Assembly (NCBI GenBank): GCA_027391075.1 | Contig: DAHYHI010000126.1 | Span: forward strand, 5,913-69,912 | Direction: 5' to 3' | Source: JAJZAM01 sp027391075 | GTDB taxonomy: Bacteria > Actinomycetota > Acidimicrobiia > Acidimicrobiales > Palsa-688 | Length of the DNA stretch: 64,000 nucleotides | Part shown: positions 44,414 to 51,570 of the stretch, piece by piece | How positions within the stretch are numbered: position 1 is the first letter of the stretch | Layout: each line of letters opens with the position of its first letter | The notes under the pieces: generated by a model | Told to the model about the DNA's origin: nothing | Database searches by the model: none | The model's input: the letters and a program-made list of their open reading frames with translations, nothing else | Position numbers and translations under genes: made by a program

Positions 44414-45667
44414 CTATGGCCTGACCTGACCTGAACCTTCGACTAGGTACTTGTAGGTGGTCAGGGAGGCCGCCCCCATCGGACCCCGGGCGTGGAGCTT
44501 CTGGGTGCTTATACCTATCTCGGCGCCGAAGCCGAACTGCTCCCCGTCTGTAAAGCGGGTGGAGGCGTTCACCACTACGGCGGCTGCGTCGACCTCCCTT
44601 TGGAACCGGCGGGCGCTGGCGAGGTCGGAGGTGACTATGGCCTCGGTGTGGCCGGAACCGAACCGGCCGATGTGGGCGATTGCCTCGTCTATGCCGGAGA
44701 CCACCTTGACCGCCAGGGTGAGGTCGAGGAACTCTCGTGCGTAGTCCTCGACGGTAGCGCTCGACACGTTGGAAGTCCCGAGGATCGACCGGGTCTCCTC
44801 GTCGCCTCGCAGCTCGACGTCGCGTAGTAGAGGGCCCACGAGCTTCAGGAACTCCCCGGCGACATGGCGGTGCACGAGAAGCGTCTCGGCAGCGTTGCAG
44901 ACGCTCGGTCGCTGAATCTTGGAGTTGACGAGGATGGCACAGGCCATCTCCAGATCAGCCGACTCGTCGACGTACACGTGGCAGTTTCCGTCCCCGTCGA
45001 TGACGTACGGTACCCGGCAGTGCTGCTTCACCTCGGCTATAAGCGACGGACCTCCTCTGGGTATTAGGCAGTCGATGACGCCGTCCAAAGCGAGAAAATC
45101 CCTCACCGCCTCGCGGGAGGGATCCTCGACGAGTATGAGGGCGTCCTCGGGCAGGCCTACCTCGCGGTAGGCATGTCTCATAGCCGCCGCTATGGCCACA
45201 TTAGTCCTCAGAGCTGCGGAGCTGCCGCGAAGGAAGGCGACGTTGCCCGCTCTAAGGCAAAGCCCAGCGGCGTCGGCTGTCACATTGGGGCGATTCTCGT
45301 AGATCACCGCTACAACTCCGAGGGGTACCCTGACTCGGCGTATCTGTAGCCCGTTAGGTCGTACCCAGCCGTCGAGGACCTCGCCCAAGAGATCCGGGCT
45401 GGCGGCGACGGCCCGCAAGCCGGCGGCCATAGCCGCAAGCCGTCCCGGGTTGAGGGCCAGTCTGTCGATCGTCGTATCGGCCAACCCCGCCGCCCTGGCG
45501 CTTGCGATGTCGGCTTGGTTGGCGGCGAGAATTTCTTCGCGCGCGCGTTCGAGTTCCGCTGCGGCACGTTCGAGGCCACGATCTCGGGTCCCTGACGGTG
45601 CCGACCCCACGACGGACGCCGCAGCTTTGGCTCTGCCCCCCAGTTGGACGAGATCGCACACGGTCAT
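44414..45667 (-). CDS. proA: glutamate-5-semialdehyde dehydrogenase
   Basis: A 417-residue ProA, the second proline step, reducing glutamyl-5-phosphate. The catalytic cysteine is in SVCNAAETLLVH; VIYENRPNVTADAAGL, FLRGSSAA, IDGDGNCHVYVD and STRFTDGEQFGFGAEIG are conserved. It is apart from proB (48.5 kb), which is on the same strand. TAGCTT six bases before the ATG and no ribosome site suggest a leaderless start. Confidence 0.96.
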   Translation of the reverse strand: MTVCDLVQLGGRAKAAASVVGSAPSGTRDRGLERAAAELERAREEILAANQADIASARAAGLADTTIDRLALNPGRLAAMAAGLRAVAASPDLLGEVLDGWVRPNGLQIRRVRVPLGVVAVIYENRPNVTADAAGLCLRAGNVAFLRGSSAALRTNVAIAAAMRHAYREVGLPEDALILVEDPSREAVRDFLALDGVIDCLIPRGGPSLIAEVKQHCRVPYVIDGDGNCHVYVDESADLEMACAILVNSKIQRPSVCNAAETLLVHRHVAGEFLKLVGPLLRDVELRGDEETRSILGTSNVSSATVEDYAREFLDLTLAVKVVSGIDEAIAHIGRFGSGHTEAIVTSDLASARRFQREVDAAAVVVNASTRFTDGEQFGFGAEIGISTQKLHARGPMGAASLTTYKYLVEGSGQVRP

Positions 45668-45805
45668 AGGCCCAAGCTAGCGCGCGCATCTACGCCAGTA
45701 GCGTCCTAACCTGTCCTTGTGGCCGCTACCACCTCTACGCCTGAGCGTGTCAGTCAGTTCCCCGAGCATGTCCGCCGGGGCCCAGGAAGTCGCTGGTAGC
45801 CGAGG

Positions 45806-46447
45806 GTGTCGTGGTCGAGCCGAAAAGCCAGGCGCGAAGCCGAACGCAAGGCACGGATAGACCCCTGGGGTTATCCCGAACCCTGGCGCGGCTTCCTCAC
45901 CCGGCTGATCGACGCCGGGGAGCGCTTCGACTCCGCCCTCGAAGCCTGGCCGGATGGACCGACACGGGATCGTCTCAGCGAGATATCGCCCCGCCTTCAC
46001 GCCCAGATGGACGGGATCGTCCCCGCTATCGACCGTGCTGTCACTTTGACTTCGCGCTCCTCTGGGCTACCCGCTGCAACAGGACCGACTGCCGCCCAGC
46101 TGAGCGCCTCGCTAAAGCGTATCCAGGCAGACCGAGCCCGCTTGGACGCCAGCGATGCGACAGGCTTGGCTGCTTTGGATCGTGCGGAGGCGTCAGCAGC
46201 AGCATCGCTTCGAGCGGCGAGAGAGGCCGAGGCCGTGTCTCAACGCCTGGTGGATGCCGTCCGCTCGGCAGTCGAGCTGGTCGAGAGGTCTGCCGGCGAA
46301 GTGGTGACTCTAGCCGTGGAATCCTCCCTCGGCGAAACGCTGTCGAGCCAGCTTGCGGGCAACTTGGACGAGGTCTGCGACGAAATCGCGTCGTTGAGCA
46401 CCGCTTTGGAGTCGGCCAGACCTCCGACTGTCCGTCCGACGTCGTAG
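45806..46447 (+). CDS. unrecognised helical protein before pspA
   Basis: A 213-residue protein without a recognised family. It starts with a basic stretch (SSRKARREAERKARIDPWGYPEPW) and is otherwise Ala/Ser/Glu-rich helices, probably coiled coils (DRAEASAAASLRAAREAEAVSQRLVD). No membrane segment. Its stop TAG is part of the TAGCAT box of pspA, so the two sit tightly together. A PspA-binding role is only a positional guess. The GTG start has no strong ribosome site. Confidence 0.6.
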   Translation: MSWSSRKARREAERKARIDPWGYPEPWRGFLTRLIDAGERFDSALEAWPDGPTRDRLSEISPRLHAQMDGIVPAIDRAVTLTSRSSGLPAATGPTAAQLSASLKRIQADRARLDASDATGLAALDRAEASAAASLRAAREAEAVSQRLVDAVRSAVELVERSAGEVVTLAVESSLGETLSSQLAGNLDEVCDEIASLSTALESARPPTVRPTS

Positions 46448-46457
46448 CATGTCGTCC

Positions 46458-47336
46458 ATGAACGTGCTCGACCTCTTTCGCAAGCGTCTCCGGTACTTCA
46501 CCGCCAAGACCAACAGCCGCTTCGAGGAGAGAGCAGACCCGAAGATTCAGCTGGAGCAAGCTATAGCCGAGGTCCAAGACCAGCACCGTCGCCTAGTCGA
46601 GCAGGCTGCCAACGTCGTGGCCAACCACAAGCAGCACGAGCTGCAACTCAACCGGGCCCTAGAGGAGCTCGAAAAGATGAACCTTTCCGTCAGGCAAGCC
46701 CTGACGATGGCCCAGCAGGCCGAGCAGGCCGGCGACATGGCTAAAGCCAACGAGTACAACCAGACGGCGGAGGCTTTCGCAAACCGACTGGTGGCCACCG
46801 AGAATCAAGTGAACGAGCTCAAGACACTGAGCTTGCAATCAGCCCAGGCAGCCGATCAAGCCCGCACAGCAGTCCAGCAGAACGCCTTGGCTCTCCAGCA
46901 GAAGCTAGCCGAACGCCAGAAGCTGATGTCCCAGCTCGACCAGGCGAAGATGCAGGAGCAGCTGAACAAGGCCATGAGCTCCCTGAGCGACACTGTCGAC
47001 CAAAGCGCCCCGTCCCTCGAAACGGTCAGGAACAAGATCGAGGCGAGGTACGCAAAGGCGATCGGGACTTCGGAGTTGACCGGTCAGACTGTCGAGTCGA
47101 GAATGCTCGAAGTCCAACAAGCCGCTATCGGGTCGGAAGCGAGGAGCCGCCTCGACGCCATCCGGGCTCAGATGCTCGGCCCAGCCCAGCCTGCGACCGG
47201 GGAGCTCTCAGGACAGCCTGGCACGGCAGCGCTGGGGACGGGAACCCCCGAACCCGCAGACGCGGGGGTTCCTCCGGTCACTCAAGTGCAGGCACAGACC
47301 GACACCTCTAACGTCGACGCCCCCCCTTCGGCTTGA
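46458..47336 (+). CDS. pspA: PspA/IM30-family membrane stress protein
   Basis: About 292 residues: a short amphipathic start (MNVLDLFRKRLRYFTAKTNS), a long coiled-coil domain (residues about 20-220) typical of PspA/IM30, and a Pro/Ala/Thr-rich tail absent from the E. coli protein. PspA coats damaged membrane. The frame starts at 46449, but TAGCAT seven bases before the ATG at 46458 and no ribosome site favour the later leaderless start. No PspB/PspC is near. It converges on gnd. Confidence 0.88.
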   Translation: MNVLDLFRKRLRYFTAKTNSRFEERADPKIQLEQAIAEVQDQHRRLVEQAANVVANHKQHELQLNRALEELEKMNLSVRQALTMAQQAEQAGDMAKANEYNQTAEAFANRLVATENQVNELKTLSLQSAQAADQARTAVQQNALALQQKLAERQKLMSQLDQAKMQEQLNKAMSSLSDTVDQSAPSLETVRNKIEARYAKAIGTSELTGQTVESRMLEVQQAAIGSEARSRLDAIRAQMLGPAQPATGELSGQPGTAALGTGTPEPADAGVPPVTQVQAQTDTSNVDAPPSA

Positions 47337-47346
47337 GCGCCGATCG

Positions 47347-48363
47347 TCAGCCGACCTTCTCGTCATGGCCGCCGAACTCCTTGCGCATGGCTGAGAGCAG
47401 CCTGTCGGCGTAGTCGGCCTCACCGCGAGAGGAGAACCTCTCGAACACGGCCGAGGAAAGCACGTGGGCAGGTACCGCCTCGTCGATCGCCGCCATCAGC
47501 GTCCAGCGTCCCTCTCCCGAGTCCGAAACCCGCCCTGCGAAACTTGACAGCCCGGGATCGACCGACAAGGCGTGTGCTGTCAGGTCCAAAAGCCAGGAGG
47601 AGATCACGCTGCCACGCCTCCAGACCTCGGCGACAGCAGCTGTGTCGATGTCGTACATGTAGTACTCGGGGTTGGCGAGCGGAGTCGTCTCGGCGTCAGC
47701 CTCAGCCGGTAGGCGCTTGCCGAGATTTGCCTTGTGCAAGACGTTGAGGCCTTCGGCGTAGGCCGCCATCACCCCGTACTCGATTCCGTTGTGGACCATC
47801 TTCACGAAGTGGCCGGCGCCGTTGGGCCCGCAGTGCAGATAACCCCGTTCGGCCTGAGTGGGATCGCCGCTCCTTCCCTCGGTGCGGGTGGCAGCCTCGA
47901 CTCCGGGAGCTACGGTACGCCAGATCGGGTCTAACCTAGCGACGACGTCTTCCTCGCCTCCGATCATCAAGCAGTAGCCGCGTTCAAGCCCGAAAACCCC
48001 TCCGCTCGTGCCGACGTCGACGTAGTGGATCCCTCGCTCTGCCAACGCTGCGGCCCGGTGGATATCGTCGCGGTAGTAGGAGTTGCCGCCGTCTATGATT
48101 ACGTCCCCTTTGGCCATGCACGCAGCGAGACTCTCGACGGTGTCACCCGTGTAAGCGGCGGGCACCATGACCCACGCGGTCCGTGGCTCATCCAGCTTTG
48201 CCACGAAGTCCTCGACGCTTGAGGCTCCCGTCGCCCCCTCGGCTGCCAAGCCTGCTACAGCTTGGGCGTTGACGTCGAACACGACGCACTCGTGCCCGTC
48301 GCGCATAAGACGGCGAACTAGGTTCGCTCCCATTCTTCCTAGGCCGACCATTCCCAGCTGCAC
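47347..48363 (-). CDS. gnd: 6-phosphogluconate dehydrogenase, short (NAD-type) form
   Basis: A 338-residue enzyme of the short Gnd branch, oxidising and decarboxylating 6-phosphogluconate to ribulose 5-phosphate. The Rossmann start is MQLGMVGLGRMGANLVRR; IIDGGNSYYRDDI, YVDVGTSGG and GHFVKMVHNGIEYG with the catalytic Lys are clear. GGAGGT seven bases before the GTG is a good ribosome site. Full-length Gnd has about 470 residues; this shorter type is normal in actinobacteria. Confidence 0.93.
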   Translation of the reverse strand: MQLGMVGLGRMGANLVRRLMRDGHECVVFDVNAQAVAGLAAEGATGASSVEDFVAKLDEPRTAWVMVPAAYTGDTVESLAACMAKGDVIIDGGNSYYRDDIHRAAALAERGIHYVDVGTSGGVFGLERGYCLMIGGEEDVVARLDPIWRTVAPGVEAATRTEGRSGDPTQAERGYLHCGPNGAGHFVKMVHNGIEYGVMAAYAEGLNVLHKANLGKRLPAEADAETTPLANPEYYMYDIDTAAVAEVWRRGSVISSWLLDLTAHALSVDPGLSSFAGRVSDSGEGRWTLMAAIDEAVPAHVLSSAVFERFSSRGEADYADRLLSAMRKEFGGHDEKVG

Positions 48364-48451
48364 TCGCGGACCTCCAGACGTTCGTTTGTCGACACCACCG
48401 TGTCAGGTGCCACAGCCATCCTGCCAGACTTCACCCGGACCAGGCAGCAAC

Positions 48452-49627
48452 TCATAAGATCACCATGTCGTCGCGGTGCACCACCTCCGCGGGCACGTCG
48501 GACGGCAGGTCCGAGCTACGCAGTCCAGCGAAGTTGCGGACGCGCCAAGCAGGGTGACGAACAAGGCCCTTGGCGAAGGTGACGCCGTCGAGCCCGGCGA
48601 CTTCGACGGCGTCACCTTCGCTGAAGTCGCCGACGACCTCGCGGACGCCAGCGAGAAGGAGTGACCCTCCCCTCGCCACAACAGCATCCCTGGCGCCGTC
48701 GTCCACTTTCACCGCACCTGACGCCCCGACCGCGAACGCTATCCACAACTTGCGGGCAGGGAGTCGGGACTCGCGTGCAACGAAAGTAGTCCCGACACCG
48801 GCCACCCCTGCTATGGAGTCGGCTAGGACATTCGGACGCGCCGCTGCTGCTATCACCGTGCGCACACCTGACCAAGCGGCCATCCTCGCCGCTGCAAGCT
48901 TCGAGGCCATCCCGCCGCTACCCCTGCTCGTTCCGGCGCTCCCGGCGATGCTCTCCAAGTCATGGTCGACCGCCTCGACCTCTTCGATGAGAGAGGCCTC
49001 ACGGTCAAGGCGGGGGTCTGCCGTGAGCAGACCGGGGGTGTCGGTCAATATGACGAGCAGATCCGCACCGACAAGGTGCGACACGATAGCCGCCAGACGG
49101 TCGTTGTCACCGAAGCGGATCTCGTCGTCAGCTATCGCATCATTCTCGTTCACGATCGGCACGACGCCAAGGTCTAGGAGTATCCGCAGCGTCTGGCGTG
49201 CGTGGAGATACTGCTGGCGGCTCACGAAGTCCCCTGGAGTCAGAAGGGCCTGGCCTGAGACCAGACCGTGGGCAGCCAGCGCCTCGTTGTAGAAGCCGAC
49301 GAGGTGCGCCTGGCCTACTGCGGCGACGGCCTGCAGGAGACCCATATCGGTCGGGCGGGCATCTCCCATACCTAGGATCGGCAGTCCGGCGGCGATCGCT
49401 CCGCTGGTCACGACCACCACGCGGTCACCTCCCGCCCAGGCGTCTGCCACCTCGGCGCAGAGCTTCTCTATGCTCTCCGGTTGGATCGCCCCCGTCTCGT
49501 CGGTCAGCGACGACGTGCCGATCTTGACGACTACAAGTCTTCCCGGGACCCCGGGATGGATGTCCCGACCTGTCGTCGTGTCCGGCGTCGAGCCACTATC
49601 CACATCCGCCGAAGCGTCGAAGCTCAA
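48452..49627 (-). CDS. proB: glutamate 5-kinase with PUA domain
   Basis: A 391-residue ProB: an amino-acid kinase domain (VVVKIGTSSLTDE, VVVTSGAIAAG, NENDAIADDEIRFGDND, GTSRGSGGMASKLAAARMA) and a C-terminal PUA domain from about residue 290. It phosphorylates glutamate for proline synthesis. Its first codon appears to be TTG and overlaps the obg stop (TTGA); a GTG eight codons in is an alternative. The PUA part carries a 19-bp inverted repeat in the DNA. Confidence 0.95.
   Translation of the reverse strand: MSFDASADVDSGSTPDTTTGRDIHPGVPGRLVVVKIGTSSLTDETGAIQPESIEKLCAEVADAWAGGDRVVVVTSGAIAAGLPILGMGDARPTDMGLLQAVAAVGQAHLVGFYNEALAAHGLVSGQALLTPGDFVSRQQYLHARQTLRILLDLGVVPIVNENDAIADDEIRFGDNDRLAAIVSHLVGADLLVILTDTPGLLTADPRLDREASLIEEVEAVDHDLESIAGSAGTSRGSGGMASKLAAARMAAWSGVRTVIAAAARPNVLADSIAGVAGVGTTFVARESRLPARKLWIAFAVGASGAVKVDDGARDAVVARGGSLLLAGVREVVGDFSEGDAVEVAGLDGVTFAKGLVRHPAWRVRNFAGLRSSDLPSDVPAEVVHRDDMVIL
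48573..48621. repeat. 19-bp perfect inverted repeat inside proB
   Basis: Arms 48573-48591 and 48603-48621 (GCGAAGGTGACGCCGTCGA and its complement) surround 11 bases. In the mRNA it makes a very stable hairpin within the PUA-domain codons (protein EGDAVEVAGLDGVTFAKG). No other perfect repeat this long was noticed in the window. Confidence 0.85.
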
Positions 49628-50868
49628 ACCGCGTCCGCCTGGAAGTCGAACTGGAACGAGCCGATGCTAACCACGTCGCCGGTCCGAGCCCCGGCCCGTT
49701 GCAGGGCGCGGTCGACTCCTAGACGTTTGAGCCGCGCCTGGGCGTACTCGAGCGCGTCAGGTACGGTCATATCGGACAGTGCCACCGCCCGCTCGGCAGA
49801 GCGACCTCGGACTACCCACCCACCGTCGTCGCCACGAGACACGACCACCCCTGCCTGCTGGGGTCGGTGCAGCACGAAGCGCCCTTCCGGCGCCCCCTCG
49901 GCGCGAGCCCTTTCGACCATGCCGGCGAGCGCTCCGAGCAGCGGGCGCAACCCTTCGCCAGTGAGCGCAGATACTTTCGTTCCGTCCCATTCGGTGGCGT
50001 CGGGAGCGTCGGCCTTGGACCCGACGACAATCCGCGGCCGCTCCAGCAGCGCGGGCTCGTAACGTCTCAACTCTTCGAGCAGGACTTCTTGCTGCTCAAG
50101 TGGCGACCGACCGCCAGACTGCGACAGGTCTAACAGCACCAACAGTGCTCGGGCTCTTTCGATGTGGCGGAGGAATCTGTGACCCAACCCTTTGCCTTCG
50201 CTGGCTCCTTCGATCAGACCGGGTATGTCTGCCACGACCAGTTCGTGCTCGTCGAATCGCACGACGCCGAGATGGGGTTCGAGCGTAGTGAAAGGGTAGT
50301 CGGCGATCTTCGGTCTCGCCGACGACACCTTGGAGATGAGCGTGCTCTTACCTGCGTTGGGGAAGCCGACTATGGCTACGTCCGCCATAAGCTTCAACTC
50401 CAAGTCGAGCCATCTCTCCTCGCCCAGTTCAGCCTGCTCGGCGAATGCTGGGGCCCGACGTCGGTTGGACAGAAACCTTGCGTTGCCCCGGCCTCCGGAT
50501 CCCCCCCTTGCAGCGATCCACTGGTCGCCGTGGCGAGCGAGGTCGGCTATGACCGACCCGTCGGCGTCCTTTACCACCGTGCCTTCCGGGACTGCTACGA
50601 ACAGATCCTCCCCGCCTTTACCATGACGACCCTTCCCCATACCGTGGGTTCCGTTGCCGGCGCGCCGGTGGGGGTGGTCTCGAAAAGAGTAGAGCGACGC
50701 CACATTGCGGTCAGCGACGAGCCACACATGACCGCCGTCGCCGCCGTCGCCGCCGTCGGGACCCCCTTTGGCTACGTGAGCTTCACGTCGGAAAGAAACT
50801 GAACCTGCCCCGCCGTCGCCGCCTTTCACATGAACTTGAGCCTCGTCTACGAAAGAAGACGAGGACAT
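49624..50868 (-). CDS. obg: GTPase Obg (CgtA)
   Basis: A 414-residue Obg: the glycine-rich N-terminal domain (VKGGDGGAGSVSFRREAHV, GGDGGDGGHVW), a GTPase with G1 GFPNAGKST, DIPGLIEGAS and SKAD, and a C-terminal OCT domain. It assists 50S assembly and stress signalling. It follows rpmA by 69 bases and is translationally coupled to proB. The order rplU-rpmA-obg-proB is standard. Confidence 0.96.
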   Translation of the reverse strand: MSSSSFVDEAQVHVKGGDGGAGSVSFRREAHVAKGGPDGGDGGDGGHVWLVADRNVASLYSFRDHPHRRAGNGTHGMGKGRHGKGGEDLFVAVPEGTVVKDADGSVIADLARHGDQWIAARGGSGGRGNARFLSNRRRAPAFAEQAELGEERWLDLELKLMADVAIVGFPNAGKSTLISKVSSARPKIADYPFTTLEPHLGVVRFDEHELVVADIPGLIEGASEGKGLGHRFLRHIERARALLVLLDLSQSGGRSPLEQQEVLLEELRRYEPALLERPRIVVGSKADAPDATEWDGTKVSALTGEGLRPLLGALAGMVERARAEGAPEGRFVLHRPQQAGVVVSRGDDGGWVVRGRSAERAVALSDMTVPDALEYAQARLKRLGVDRALQRAGARTGDVVSIGSFQFDFQADAV

Positions 50869-50937
50869 CAGATGTCGCCTGGGTTCGCCACACCTGGCGC
50901 TGTCAGCGCTCTCCGAGCAGTACCGCTGGTAGGTCTG

Positions 50938-51189
50938 TCAGGTTGTGAGGACGTCAACCAGCTTGCGCCCTTTGCGGCTAGCGAACTTCACGGTCCCGTC
51001 GCTTAGAGCGAACAGTGTGTCATCTCCGCCCCTACCGACGTTGTCGCCGGGATGGAAGTGAGTTCCGCGCTGGCGGACGATTATCGAACCGGCGGTCACA
51101 GCTGTACCGTCGTAGACTTTCACCCCGAGTCGCTTTGCGGCCGAGTCCCTGCCGTTGCGGGTTGAGCCGCCACCCTTAGTCTTGGACAT
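50938..51189 (-). CDS. rpmA: 50S ribosomal protein L27
   Basis: An 83-residue L27: KGGGSTRNGRDSAAKRLGVK start and RQRGTHFHPGDNVGRGGDDTLFAL body. It sits at the peptidyl-transferase centre. GGAGGA eight bases before the ATG is an ideal ribosome site, and it is four bases after the rplU stop. Confidence 0.97.
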   Translation of the reverse strand: MSKTKGGGSTRNGRDSAAKRLGVKVYDGTAVTAGSIIVRQRGTHFHPGDNVGRGGDDTLFALSDGTVKFASRKGRKLVDVLTT

Positions 51190-51193
51190 TCTT

Positions 51194-51535
51194 TCAATCC
51201 TCCGAAACTGAGGCTGCTGCTACGCCCCCCAGGTCGATACCGGTTATCTCAACGGTGCTGTAATGCTGGCGGTGACCCCACGCTTTGCGACCCCGGGTCT
51301 TGGGCTTGTAGGTGAACCCCTTGATCTTTGGCCCTTTTGTCTCGCCGACGACTCTGGCGGTGACAGTCACCTTCGCCAGGTCTTGGGGCAGCGAGATGAC
51401 CTGGGTTCCGTCGACGACGAGAACCGGTCTCAGCGACACCTGTTCCCCCGGGCTTGCACCTAGCCGCTCTACAGCTAGAGTTTCGCCCTCACGGACCGTC
51501 GCTTGTTTGCCACCACTGTCGATCACCGCATACAC
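51194..51535 (-). CDS. rplU: 50S ribosomal protein L21
   Basis: A 113-residue L21: MYAVIDSGGKQATVREGE and the C-terminal KGFTYKPKTRGRKAWGHRQHYSTVEI. The GTG start has no ribosome site; the TATACT extended -10 box ends nine bases before it, so the transcript is probably leaderless or almost so. It begins the rplU-rpmA-obg-proB operon and sits 35 bases after rne. Confidence 0.97.
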   Translation of the reverse strand: MYAVIDSGGKQATVREGETLAVERLGASPGEQVSLRPVLVVDGTQVISLPQDLAKVTVTARVVGETKGPKIKGFTYKPKTRGRKAWGHRQHYSTVEITGIDLGGVAAASVSED

Positions 51536-51544
51536 AAGAGGTTT

Positions 51545-51553
51545 AGTATACCA
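51545..51553 (-). promoter_or_regulatory. extended -10 promoter of rplU
   Basis: On the minus strand TGGTATACT, an extended -10 (TGn-TATACT), lies between the rne stop and rplU. No -35 is apparent, which is usual for this type. Start of transcription is expected 1-4 bases before the GTG. Confidence 0.65.
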
Positions 51554-51570
51554 GCAAGGCTAAGGTCGCC

